From an uncultured Eubacteriaceae bacterium (GTDB taxonomy: Bacteria; Bacillota; Clostridia; Lachnospirales; CAG-274), in assembly GCA_947086655.1 (NCBI GenBank), contig CAMTZM010000005.1, positions 1-64,000 of the forward strand: a DNA stretch of 64,000 nt, in the 5' to 3' direction. Of the stretch, positions 7,577 through 16,323 are shown one piece after another. The notes beneath the pieces were generated by a model that was not told the DNA's origin, did no database searches, and saw only the letters and a list, made by a program, of their open reading frames with translations. Within the stretch, counting starts at the first letter, position 1. Each line of letters opens with the position of its first letter. Position numbers and translations under genes: made by a program.

Positions 7577-9274
7577 ATGAAAAATTTAATTTTATTAATA
7601 TTAATTTCTTCTATAATGAATAATATAGTTGTTTTTGCTGAAGAAGAAATATCTAAATCAGATAATAAGGCGATTTTAGGCAGCATTGATATAATAGATG
7701 ATACTTCATTATCTGATTCTTCTTTAGAAATTGAAAATAAATCTAAAATTAATGTTGAAATTCTTGATATTATTAATATAACAGACGATTATTCTATTAA
7801 ATTCTATCCAGTTAACAGCTCTATTAAAGATTATTTACTTCCGGAAAATATTTATGTTCAAATTGCTCCAAATACAGTTTTTAAATGTAATATAATATGG
7901 GATGATTTTAGTAAAATAGATACGACATCACTTGGAAAAAAAGTGTTAATAGGTAATATAATTCCTCCTAATGGATATGAATTTGAAGGTAATATAAAAC
8001 CTTTAGTAAAGATGCCGTTTTTTATATATGAAGAAGGTATGAAGCCTTTGGAAACAGCGGAAATTGATAGTAACCATACAGATAATTCATTTGTTTTTAT
8101 AATGCCTTTAGGCGGTAATATTTTAGATTACTTGGATATAGATAATAATTATTTGTTTTACACGGAAGAAGGGGAATCTTTTTACTGTAAAGTTGATTGG
8201 GGAGAAACTGGTGTAGCTGATAAACAAGGAAAAATGACTGTAAAAGGAAAGTATATTTTGCCTTATGGGATTAAGGTTAATAATGAAAATAGCAAATACA
8301 GAGAACAAACATTTTATGTAATAAATACTGATGATATTTATCTTGATTATATTTATATGGTTGATAATATTATAACAGCCGAATGGATAAAATCAATTTC
8401 TGATTTTGAAAATATAAAGCCATATTACAGAAAAAACAATGGTAATTGGATAAAAGCAGATAAAGAAATGTATTTTTTAGATAACGTTAGTTTTTCTATA
8501 TATAAAAATAAATTAGAACTTGATACGGAATATGATTTTAAGCTTAATTATAACGGAAAAGATTATGGAAATATAAATATTAAAGTTAGTAAAGATGAAA
8601 TAAAATCAGAATTTATTAACGGAGATAAAGATGGAGGTGATAATAAAGAACAAGAACTTCCTGATTATGTATATAATGGAGGAGGTTCGCCTATTAGAAA
8701 AGAAAAAAATAAACAAAATAGTGATATTAAAGAGGAGAAAGTATATAAAAGCTTTAATGAGCATATTATTGAAACTGATTCTAAAAATAGTAATAATGAG
8801 TATTATGAAAAAATAACGCCAAATAAGACAATTACTTTCGGTGATAAAATTATTGCGGCTGAAAAAACTCAAGGGGATTATGTTACTTTTGAAAAGGAAG
8901 GAATAGCTCTTGAAGTTCCCTCTGATTTTATCAAAAAAAATATTAGCGAATCTGATTGTATAGATGTTGAAATAAAAAGAGAAAAGGAAAATATAAATAT
9001 TGAATTTGAAATAAATGATAAATCTATAAGAAGTATAGATGGCGCTAAGCTGCGTATTTCTGAAAAAACAGATAAAATAAAAAAGGAAAGTGACTCTATA
9101 AAAGATATATCTAATGATGATACTTATTCTGAATTTCCTATTAAAACATTAGGTACATATACAATAGATATAAAAGAAAATAAAAATAAGGGAGATTATA
9201 AATTTTTAATAATTATAGCTTTAATGTCAATAGCTGGGGCGGTGTTTATTAAATGTATAAATATAAAAAAATAA
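7577..9274 (+). CDS. Secreted, C-terminally membrane-anchored protein in a two-component operon, function unknown
   Basis: I do not recognise this 565-residue protein. A signal peptide is clear (about residues 1-21, ending VVFAEEE), and a hydrophobic segment with a short basic tail closes the C-terminus (FLIIIALMSIAGAVFIKC), so most of the protein should face outward while tethered to the membrane. The ectodomain is rich in Asp, Lys, Asn and Ile. Two related segments near residues 60-150 and 160-250 share patterns such as FKCNIIWDD/FYCKVDWGE and NGYEF/YGIKV, hinting at tandem beta-domains. A glycine-rich break (YNGGGSP) and a Lys/Glu-rich linker follow. It sits between its regulator (4-nt gap) and kinase (22-nt overlap), so it may be a ligand-binding partner of the kinase. 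That role is inference. Confidence 0.6.
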   Translation: MKNLILLILISSIMNNIVVFAEEEISKSDNKAILGSIDIIDDTSLSDSSLEIENKSKINVEILDIINITDDYSIKFYPVNSSIKDYLLPENIYVQIAPNTVFKCNIIWDDFSKIDTTSLGKKVLIGNIIPPNGYEFEGNIKPLVKMPFFIYEEGMKPLETAEIDSNHTDNSFVFIMPLGGNILDYLDIDNNYLFYTEEGESFYCKVDWGETGVADKQGKMTVKGKYILPYGIKVNNENSKYREQTFYVINTDDIYLDYIYMVDNIITAEWIKSISDFENIKPYYRKNNGNWIKADKEMYFLDNVSFSIYKNKLELDTEYDFKLNYNGKDYGNINIKVSKDEIKSEFINGDKDGGDNKEQELPDYVYNGGGSPIRKEKNKQNSDIKEEKVYKSFNEHIIETDSKNSNNEYYEKITPNKTITFGDKIIAAEKTQGDYVTFEKEGIALEVPSDFIKKNISESDCIDVEIKREKENINIEFEINDKSIRSIDGAKLRISEKTDKIKKESDSIKDISNDDTYSEFPIKTLGTYTIDIKENKNKGDYKFLIIIALMSIAGAVFIKCINIKK

Positions 9275-11133
9275 TTATAACTATATTGATATCCACCATA
9301 TGTGCGTCAGTTTTGTTTGTATTTCTTTATCATTTTGACAATAAATATACTTATGATTCTAAGCAGCCTGTAAATGGTATAATTAAAATTCAAAAATATG
9401 ATATTGAAAAATATATGTTTTTAATATATGATTGGGAATTTTATTCCAATAAATTATATACTCCTTATGATTTTAAAAATGGAAAGCCAGATACATTTAT
9501 GGAATATGTGTCAATAGGTGAGAAAACACATATGTCGTCTAATGAATCCTCTTTTGAAAGCGGTACTTACAGGCTTAACTTATTTTTACCAGAGAAAGAG
9601 GAAACTTATGCTATTTTACTGCCTGAAATATATAATTCATATAACCTATATATAAATGATGATTTAGAACTTAAAATGGGGGATATATATAGAAATAAGT
9701 CTGAAATACAAAGCAGAATGGTTATATTTAAAGCATCTGGGCAAACACAAATTTTATTAAGTGTAAAAAATAACAGTCATTATTACAGCGGTATTGTTTA
9801 CCCTCCTGCTTTTGGAACTCCAAAAACTTTAAATACAATGAGAGGTATTAATATTTTAATATTGGTAATTGTATTTATGTGTACTTTTATATGTTTTATT
9901 GTTTCAATTTATATGAACTTAATACTTAAACAGACAAAATTAAATATTTTTACTATTATTACATTTACTTTTAGTATTTATGTGGGACAAGATATACTGC
10001 GTTATTTTTTTTCTTTTTCTTCTGAGTTTATATACATTGCTTTATTGCTTACATGGTATATGCTTTATACGTTTATTATTATAATTCATAATAAAATGTG
10101 TTTAGTAAACAAAATTATAAATGCAATAACAATTTTATTTTCAGTATTTATATGTTTTATAGCAGTTTTACTTGTAATATTTTCGGCTGATATGTCTGTT
10201 TTATTACGTGAATTAATTTCAAATATTTTAGGGTTTTATAAATGGTTTTTAGGAATATATTTTATTATTACGTCTGTGATTTTTTTAAAATACAACCAGC
10301 GCAATTATTTTTCTCTTTTATTTGGGAACGTATTTTTTGCTGTTTCACTTATTTTTGATAGAATTTATACTATATATGAACCTATATACGGAAATTGGTT
10401 TATAGAAATAAGTTCTTTTGTTCTTATAATATGTATTGGCATAATACAATGCAGCAAAATTGCCGATGCTATTATTTTTAAGCTTACATTTTATGAGGAA
10501 CAAAGACAAATGAAAAAACAAATTGAAATTCATAAAAATCATTATGAAGAACTTAGTAAAAATATTGAAAATACAAGAAGGTCTTATCATGATATGAGAC
10601 ATTATTTAAAAATAATGAGAAATTTTATTGAAAATAAAAATTACAGCGCTTTATCGGATTATATAAATACTTTTGAGAAAAATATTTATATAGCTGCACC
10701 TATTTCATATTGTAAAAATATAACTATTGATGCTTTGTTTAATTATTATTCCCAGCTTTGTGCTAAAAATAATATATTATTTTATGTCAAATTTGAAACT
10801 GAGCCAATAATAAGTTTTTCAGATACTGATATTACTATTCTTTTTGGAAATCTTCTTGAAAACGCATTTGAGGCTTGTAAAAGGCAGAAAGACGAAAATA
10901 AATTTATTAATATAAAAGGAAGTTGTATTAATGATAATTTATTTATTAATATTTCAAATAGTTTTGACACAAAAATTAAAATGACAAATAATAAATTTTT
11001 TTCAAGCAAGAGACAAGAAGAAGGAATAGGAATTAAATCTATTAATTCAATAGTTGAAAAATATGACGGTGTTATAGATTTTGAAATAAATAATATATTT
11101 TCTGTTTTTATAAATATTGTTGTAAATACATAA
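9253..11133 (+). CDS. GHKL-domain sensor histidine kinase with extracytoplasmic and multi-membrane sensor region
   Basis: This 626-residue kinase has an N-terminal membrane segment (residues 8-26), an extracytoplasmic domain of about 160 residues that resembles 7TMR-DISM sensor ectodomains, then about seven membrane segments (about residues 195-400). A coiled helix carries the His-box motif RRSYHDMRHYLK near residue 452. The C-terminal ATPase has the N-box LLENAFEAC and a G-box EEGIGIKSINSIV, as in AgrC-type GHKL kinases. The start overlaps the upstream gene by 22 nt, indicating translational coupling. The signal is unknown. A MITE-like element starts 10 nt after the stop. Confidence 0.85.
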   Translation: MYKYKKIIITILISTICASVLFVFLYHFDNKYTYDSKQPVNGIIKIQKYDIEKYMFLIYDWEFYSNKLYTPYDFKNGKPDTFMEYVSIGEKTHMSSNESSFESGTYRLNLFLPEKEETYAILLPEIYNSYNLYINDDLELKMGDIYRNKSEIQSRMVIFKASGQTQILLSVKNNSHYYSGIVYPPAFGTPKTLNTMRGINILILVIVFMCTFICFIVSIYMNLILKQTKLNIFTIITFTFSIYVGQDILRYFFSFSSEFIYIALLLTWYMLYTFIIIIHNKMCLVNKIINAITILFSVFICFIAVLLVIFSADMSVLLRELISNILGFYKWFLGIYFIITSVIFLKYNQRNYFSLLFGNVFFAVSLIFDRIYTIYEPIYGNWFIEISSFVLIICIGIIQCSKIADAIIFKLTFYEEQRQMKKQIEIHKNHYEELSKNIENTRRSYHDMRHYLKIMRNFIENKNYSALSDYINTFEKNIYIAAPISYCKNITIDALFNYYSQLCAKNNILFYVKFETEPIISFSDTDITILFGNLLENAFEACKRQKDENKFINIKGSCINDNLFINISNSFDTKIKMTNNKFFSSKRQEEGIGIKSINSIVEKYDGVIDFEINNIFSVFINIVVNT

Positions 11134-11142
11134 ATATATATT

Positions 11143-11357
11143 CAGCGTGTCGACAAAGTCGACAACGCTGTCATCGAAAAAAAAGTTTTCGATGATTTTA
11201 AGCAGAAGAATAAAGAGACGTTTCTTCGTACAAGGCTTGAAAGCCCTTGAAACGTCTCTTTTCCTCAAACGGGCAAAGCCCGTTTTGCACTTTAAAGTCT
11301 GCGACGCTTTTTCCATAAATTAAAGTTTAAAAAAATTTTGATTTTTTCGACAGTCTG
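11143..11357 (+). mobile_element. 215-bp MITE-like foldback element
   Basis: The ends are inverted: CAGCGTGTCGA at the left, and the complement of CAGACTGTCGA at the right. A 7-bp direct repeat ATATATT flanks them (11136-11142 and 11358-11364), as expected for a target duplication. Inside are four hairpins: CAGCGT/ACGCTG enclosing GTCGAC/GTCGAC (11143-11170), TCATCGAAAA/TTTTCGATGA (11171-11195), AAAGAGACGTTTC/GAAACGTCTCTTT (11212-11261) and AAACGGGC/GCCCGTTT (11267-11285). No reading frame is convincing. It fills most of the gap between the kinase gene and murA and may also act as the kinase operon's terminator. Confidence 0.6.
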
Positions 11358-11491
11358 ATATATTTTTTGTATTTTATTTATTAAATAATTTTTGTATGTT
11401 TAAAATTTCCTATTAATTCGTTATATTAATGTTTTTAATTTGCTCATAAAGGGACATAATAAAATATTATATTTTCAAAGGGGCGAATAAA

Positions 11492-12745
11492 ATGGGAAAA
11501 TTTATAATAGAAAAAAGTTCTCCGTTAAGAGGAAGAATTAAGATAAGTGGTGCTAAAAACTCTGTTCTTCCTATTTTAGCGGCTACAATATTAACGGATA
11601 AAAGTTGTGATATAAATGAAGTTCCTTTTTTAAAGGACGTTGAAACGATGCTTGAATTATTAAATAGCTTAGGTGCAGAAATTATAAAAAATAAAGATTC
11701 AGTTATAGTATCATGCAATAAAATATCAAATAAAGAATTGCCTTATGACCTTGTAAAAAAAATAAGGGCATCTTTTTTAATTGCCGGACCGGTATTAGCT
11801 CGTTTTGGAATAGTAAGAATACAAATGCCGGGAGGATGTCCAATTGGAGTAAGACCGGTTGATTTGCACTTAAAAGGATTTTCTTTAATGGGGGCTAAAA
11901 TAAAACAAGAGCATGGAGTTATTGAGATAAGTACAAAAGGTCTTAAAGGAGCAGATATATACTTAGATTTTCCCAGCGTAGGAGCAACTGAGAATATTAT
12001 GATGGCGGCGGTTATGGCAAAAGGAGTTACAAATATATCAAATTGTGCCGTTGAACCTGAAATTGTTGATTTGGCTCAGTTTTTAAACCAAATGGGAGCA
12101 AAAATAACAGGAGCCGGAAGTGATAATATAAAAATTATAGGCACTGATATTTTAAATGGATGTAAACATACAATAATTCCTGATAGAATAGAGGCTGGAA
12201 CATATATGATTGCGGCTGGAATTACAAAAGGGGATATTATCATGCAAAATGTTATACCGGAACATTTAAAACCTGTAACGGCAAAGCTAAAGGAAATGAA
12301 TGTTATGACTGAAGAGACAAGCGATGGTATAAGAGTATATTGCGGAGGAAATTTAAAAAATGTAGATGTAAAAACTATGCCTTTTCCGGGGTTTCCCACA
12401 GATATGCAGGCACAGTTTATGAGCCTTATGACTGTTTCAAAAGGGACAGGTATTGTAAATGAAACGGTTTTTGAAAATAGATTTATGCACGTAGGTGAAT
12501 TAAATAGAATGGGAGCTGATATAAAGCTTGAGTCAAATAGCGCTATTGTTACAGGTGTAAAAAAGACAATGGGAACGAAAGTAAAAGCAACTGATTTAAG
12601 AGCCGGAGCAGCGTTAATTATTTCAGCCCTTGCTGCTGAGGGAGAAACTGAAATATCAGATATATACCATATTGAACGAGGATATTATAAAATAGAAGAA
12701 AAGTTGTCAAAAATAGGAGCTAATATTAAAAAAATAGAGGATTAA
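11492..12745 (+). CDS. murA: UDP-N-acetylglucosamine 1-carboxyvinyltransferase
   Basis: MurA catalyses the first committed step of peptidoglycan synthesis, adding enolpyruvate from phosphoenolpyruvate to UDP-GlcNAc in the cytoplasm. The 417-residue length is normal. The substrate-binding KNS motif (ISGAKNSVLP, Lys22) and the catalytic, fosfomycin-target Cys116 in PGGCPIGVRP are present. The late motifs FPTDMQAQFM and LRAGAALIISAL are those of the EPSP-synthase fold. The ribosome binding site is AAAGGGGCG, 9 nt before the ATG. It stands alone: the MITE lies upstream and an IS605-type element downstream. Low-G+C bacteria often have two MurA paralogues; which this is cannot be told. Confidence 0.95.
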   Translation: MGKFIIEKSSPLRGRIKISGAKNSVLPILAATILTDKSCDINEVPFLKDVETMLELLNSLGAEIIKNKDSVIVSCNKISNKELPYDLVKKIRASFLIAGPVLARFGIVRIQMPGGCPIGVRPVDLHLKGFSLMGAKIKQEHGVIEISTKGLKGADIYLDFPSVGATENIMMAAVMAKGVTNISNCAVEPEIVDLAQFLNQMGAKITGAGSDNIKIIGTDILNGCKHTIIPDRIEAGTYMIAAGITKGDIIMQNVIPEHLKPVTAKLKEMNVMTEETSDGIRVYCGGNLKNVDVKTMPFPGFPTDMQAQFMSLMTVSKGTGIVNETVFENRFMHVGELNRMGADIKLESNSAIVTGVKKTMGTKVKATDLRAGAALIISALAAEGETEISDIYHIERGYYKIEEKLSKIGANIKKIED

Positions 12746-12794
12746 ATTTAAAAATACAAAAAAATTAGTGTAAATAAAATCATTTTAACTGACA

Positions 12795-12832
12795 GAGTAA
12801 GTTACCCGATTAAAAAGCGGGGATACTTACTC
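12795..12832 (+). repeat. Left-end hairpin of the IS605-type element
   Basis: GAGTAAGT (12795-12802) pairs with ACTTACTC (12825-12832), and inside it CCCG (12805-12808) pairs with CGGG (12818-12821). No T run follows, so it is not a good terminator for murA. Its position fits an IS605 left-end recognition hairpin. Confidence 0.5.
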
Positions 12833-13094
12833 TTGTATTTAGTAATAGTTAAAGCTCTCACTGAATAAAAAGGCTAATACTTTCTCCGTCAGTTATGAAA
12901 ATTTATTACAAGAATAGGGCATAAAGCCCATTAATTTAGTTGATATAGTGTATAAAACATTCGACAGAATACACAAAATATATTATACTAAAAATAAGAA
13001 AAAAGATGAAAATAAATACAGACATACAAAAACAACGGTATAAATCAAAAAAAGAGATATAATTGAGAAAGAGAGGAAAGAGAGGTGAATACTT

Positions 13095-14630
13095 ATGAAA
13101 AAACAAAATAACAAGTCAAATTATATACTTAATTTAAAGCTTTTTCCTGAAAAATATCAAAAAGATATTATAGATAAAATATTTGAAATAGGAAGAAAAA
13201 TATATAATTCTGTATTAAATGTATCTTTAAAGAGATATAAAAAAATGATTAATTCAAAAGAATGGAAGGTTAATCAAAATAAAACGGCAAAAATTTATAA
13301 AACAATAAAAGATGAAAAAGAGAGAAAAAAACTTGCTAATCCTTTTTTTGAAAAAAGAAAAGAACTTCTTAATAAATTTGGGCTGAATGAGTATTCACTT
13401 CATAATGACGTCAAGGTATTTCAGAAAAACTATAAGAAAAATATTAATTCTCATATAGCGCAAAAAACAGCAGACCAAGTATGGCAGTCATATGAAAAAA
13501 TATTTTTTGGAAACGACAAAAAGATATATTTTAAATCATATAATAAACCTCTTAATTCTCTAGAAAATAAAAATAATAAAACAGGAATTATTTATGATGT
13601 TAAAAACAATATATTTAAATTCCAAGGTTTGAACATTAAAGTACAATCTGAATTAAATGATTATGAAACAAAAGCATTAGAGAATAAAATTTGTTATTGC
13701 AGGATTGTAAGAAAGTTTATAAGAGGAAAATATAAATACATACTTCAGCTAATATTAGAGGGAGTTCCGCCTTTAAAATATAATAAAGACGGAAGTATAA
13801 AAAATGATATAGGAAAAGGAGAGTGTGGTATAGATAATGGAACACAAACAATGGCATATACAGCAGATACAGAATGTAAGTTAATAGAATTGTGTCCAAG
13901 AATACAAAATATAGAAAATGAGAAAAGAAAAATACAAAGATATATGGATAGAAGCAGACGTATTAATAATCCTAAAAATTTCAATGAAGACGATACTGTT
14001 AAACGAGACATAAAACTTATATGGAAAACTTCAAAAAAATATTTAAAAGCAAAAAATAAACTGAAAGGCATACAAAGAAAACAAGCCGATATAAGGAAAT
14101 TAGAACATAATATTTTAGCAAATAAAATAATATCCAAATGCAGTATAATAAAAACTGAAAAAATAAGTTATAAAGGTTTGCAGAGAAAATCTAAAGAAAC
14201 AACAACAAATGAAAAAACAAAAAAATTTAATAAGAAAAAGCGTTTTGGAAAATCAATAGCAAACAAAGCGCCAGCTATGTTTTTAAATATAATAAAAAAT
14301 AAAATAACAGCAAAAGGCGGAGTATATATAGAAATTAATACTCAAAAAACAAAATGCAGTCAATACAATCATCTGACAAATGAATATATAAAAAAAGAAT
14401 TAAAAGAAAGATGGAATATTTTTAATTATAAAAATAAAGAGATACATATTCAAAGAGATTTATATTCAAGCTTTTTGATAAAAAATACAGATTCAAAAGG
14501 AGAAAAAATAAACAGAAACAGATGTAATGAACAATTTGATGATTTTTTAGAAATACACAATAAAGAAATAGAAAGATTAAAACAATTAAAAAGCAAACAT
14601 ATAAAAATCCCAGCAAGTATAGGAATTTGA
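13095..14630 (+). CDS. TnpB-like RuvC nuclease (IS605/IS1341 OrfB family) without zinc-ribbon cysteines
   Basis: TnpB proteins are RNA-guided DNA nucleases encoded by IS200/IS605-type elements. This one is long at 511 residues. RuvC-I is CGIDNGTQTMAYT (Asp247), RuvC-II is IIKTEKISYKGLQ (Glu355) and RuvC-III is HIQRDLYSSFLI (Asp455), so the catalytic triad looks intact. Between RuvC-II and RuvC-III, where most TnpB proteins have a four-cysteine zinc ribbon, only Cys421 remains (TKCSQYNHL ... ERWNIFNYKN). This pattern occurs in a clade of clostridial long OrfB proteins as I remember them. The start follows an AGAGGTGAATACTT site. The strongly A-rich codon use fits a mobile gene. Confidence 0.8.
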   Translation: MKKQNNKSNYILNLKLFPEKYQKDIIDKIFEIGRKIYNSVLNVSLKRYKKMINSKEWKVNQNKTAKIYKTIKDEKERKKLANPFFEKRKELLNKFGLNEYSLHNDVKVFQKNYKKNINSHIAQKTADQVWQSYEKIFFGNDKKIYFKSYNKPLNSLENKNNKTGIIYDVKNNIFKFQGLNIKVQSELNDYETKALENKICYCRIVRKFIRGKYKYILQLILEGVPPLKYNKDGSIKNDIGKGECGIDNGTQTMAYTADTECKLIELCPRIQNIENEKRKIQRYMDRSRRINNPKNFNEDDTVKRDIKLIWKTSKKYLKAKNKLKGIQRKQADIRKLEHNILANKIISKCSIIKTEKISYKGLQRKSKETTTNEKTKKFNKKKRFGKSIANKAPAMFLNIIKNKITAKGGVYIEINTQKTKCSQYNHLTNEYIKKELKERWNIFNYKNKEIHIQRDLYSSFLIKNTDSKGEKINRNRCNEQFDDFLEIHNKEIERLKQLKSKHIKIPASIGI

Positions 14631-14826
14631 AAATATAAATAAAAAGGTTTTGAAACGAGCCTTATACTATCGATAATGGATATGAAGGTATTCTTGATAG
14701 TGAAAGTCTTATGGAAATGAATTTAATATATATCCCAAGCATCTTTATTTAAAAAGAAAGTGTAAGATATATAAACCGTTCATCAGTACACAAGAACCCC
14801 ACGCTTTTAAGCGTGGGAGTTTCAGA
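14631..14826 (+). ncRNA. Putative right-end guide RNA (omegaRNA) region of the TnpB element
   Basis: In TnpB systems the noncoding RNA arises from the end of the tnpB gene and the element's right end. Here the 3' flank contains a possible stem ACTATC/GATAGT around 14668-14703 and ends in a strong hairpin. The boundaries and expression are inferred, not seen. The remaining 14827-15136 is A+T-rich with no gene recognised. Confidence 0.3.
14798..14817 (+). repeat. Right-end hairpin of the IS605-type element
   Basis: CCCACGCTT and AAGCGTGGG form a perfect 9-bp stem separated by TT. It is preceded by ACAAGAAC and followed by AGTTTCAG, a context familiar from right ends of clostridial IS605/IS1341 elements. 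Confidence 0.6.
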
Positions 14827-15136
14827 TATTAAATGAAGTATACAAGTCTACTTGTAATTTTAAGTTTATATGGTATAATATATTAATTAAAAGCTGTCTT
14901 AAAACTAAAATATATATAAAAAATTATAAAAAAAGTAAAACAAAATTGATTTGTGTTCGTTTTATTTTTCGTAATTTTTTAACAATTAAAAATTTATGAA
15001 GTTTTGGTAGTTTATATAGAATTTTTATACAACATTTAACATATATAAAAAAATAATTTTAGTAAGCAAAAAGGTCATTTTTATATTACTATTATATAAA
15101 TATTTCTTGAAATTAATGGAAGGAGTTTTATAACAT

Positions 15137-16078
15137 ATGAAATATTTAATTATAGGTGCCGGCGGTACAGGCGGAAGTATTGGCGGTTTCCTTGCAAATG
15201 CCGGTAAAGACGTTACATTTATTGCAAGGGGAAAACACTTAGAGGCAATTGAACAACGTGGGCTTTTGGTATTGTCCCCAAAAGGAAAACTTCATATAAA
15301 AAACGCAAAAGCTGTTAAAGGTGATTTTTACGATGATAAAGCTGATGTTATATTTGTTTGTGTTAAATGTTATTCTATTGACGATATATTGCCATATATT
15401 GAAAAGGCAGCACATAAAGATACTGTTGTCATACCTATTATGAACGCATTTGGGTGGGCAACACGTATTGCTGAGAAAATTAAAGCTGAGATTATTTCTT
15501 TGGGAAGTTGTATATATATAGCTTCTGATATTTCTAACTATGGAGAAATTACTCAAAGAAGTGATTTATTTAAAATTGTGTATGGTATAAGAGAAAACGA
15601 TTTAAAAAACAGAGAAAGGAAAGAATTGTTACCTCTTTTAAAAGAAATTAAATATGACCTTCTTGAAAGTGGAATAGAAACAAAAATTTCAAAGAACATA
15701 AATGAAGATGTTTTTAAAAAGTTTTCTTTTGTATCTCCAATGTCGGCGGTAGGTGCTTATTTCGATGTTAACGCTGGACAGCTTCAGTTAAAAGGAGAGC
15801 CTCGGGATACTTTTATTGAACTTATTAAAGAAGTTGAAAAAGTAGCAAAAGCAGAAGGTATAAATCTTAAAGATGATATTGTAAAGAAAAATTTAGATAT
15901 ACTTTCTACTTTACTTCCTAATATGACATCTGCTTTTCAAAAAGATTTAAAAAAAGGAGAACGCACAGAAATGGACGGCTTAATTTTAGATGTTTTATTT
16001 AAGGCAGAAAAGTTTGGAATTGATTTGCCTGTTTATAGAAAAATTGCTGATGAACTTATAAAAAGATACGAAATATAA
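15137..16078 (+). CDS. panE: Ketopantoate reductase family protein (2-dehydropantoate 2-reductase)
   Basis: This 313-residue NADPH-dependent reductase family member is likely to convert ketopantoate to pantoate for coenzyme A synthesis. The N-terminal dinucleotide-binding motif is IIGAGGTGGSIGGFLANAG, followed by an Arg in the NADPH-phosphate region (FIARGKHLE) and VCVKCYSIDD. The C-terminal helical domain has the family's catalytic Lys region (EDVFKKFSFVSPMSAV) and the substrate-loop Ser (MTSAFQKDLKKGERTEMDGL). Other members of the family act on related 2-keto acids, so the exact substrate is open without panB or panC nearby. A GGAAGGAG site precedes the ATG, and the gene is followed by its own terminator. 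Confidence 0.75.
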   Translation: MKYLIIGAGGTGGSIGGFLANAGKDVTFIARGKHLEAIEQRGLLVLSPKGKLHIKNAKAVKGDFYDDKADVIFVCVKCYSIDDILPYIEKAAHKDTVVIPIMNAFGWATRIAEKIKAEIISLGSCIYIASDISNYGEITQRSDLFKIVYGIRENDLKNRERKELLPLLKEIKYDLLESGIETKISKNINEDVFKKFSFVSPMSAVGAYFDVNAGQLQLKGEPRDTFIELIKEVEKVAKAEGINLKDDIVKKNLDILSTLLPNMTSAFQKDLKKGERTEMDGLILDVLFKAEKFGIDLPVYRKIADELIKRYEI

Positions 16079-16079
16079 A

Positions 16080-16125
16080 AAGGCACGGCAAACTGCTTTT
16101 AAATAGCAGAATTGCTGTGCTTTTA
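16080..16125 (+). terminator. Terminator after the PanE-like gene
   Basis: AAAGGCACGGCAA pairs with TTGCTGTGCTTTT (one G/T pair) around an inner CTGCT/AGCAG stem, with a following T-rich run. It starts within a few bases of the stop codon. Confidence 0.85.
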
Positions 16126-16323
16126 TTATTATAAGTTTTAAATATTATTTGTATTGTAATTTTTTAATAAAAGTTATGTATAAAAATTGATTTACATAAT
16201 CTATATGTTTGAAAAGTTGACAAAACAAGATATTAGAGATATACTCAAAAAAAGGCAGAAAATGTATATATTATAATATAGCATTTACTGTATTGAATAA
16301 AATTTATTGGAGGTTGTAAAAAA

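Larger units (their letters stand above)
12787..14826 (+). mobile_element. IS605/IS1341-type element carrying only a TnpB-like gene
   Basis: The TnpB-like gene is flanked by a hairpin at 12795-12832 and a hairpin at 14798-14817 close to the putative right tip. No TnpA (Y1 transposase) is present, so movement would need one in trans. The exact ends are uncertain because IS605 elements lack terminal inverted repeats and target duplications; the limits given are the outer edges of recognisable structure. Between the left hairpin and the gene, AACTGAC (12787-12793) is repeated inverted as GTCAGTT near 12890, and there is a small hairpin GGGCATAAAGCCC. Otherwise 12833-13094 holds nothing I recognise. 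Confidence 0.6.

Noticed and set aside
13095-14630. The TnpB-like protein as a TldR-type dead nuclease repressor
   Set aside because: Asp, Glu and Asp at the three RuvC positions appear intact; only the zinc-ribbon cysteines are missing.
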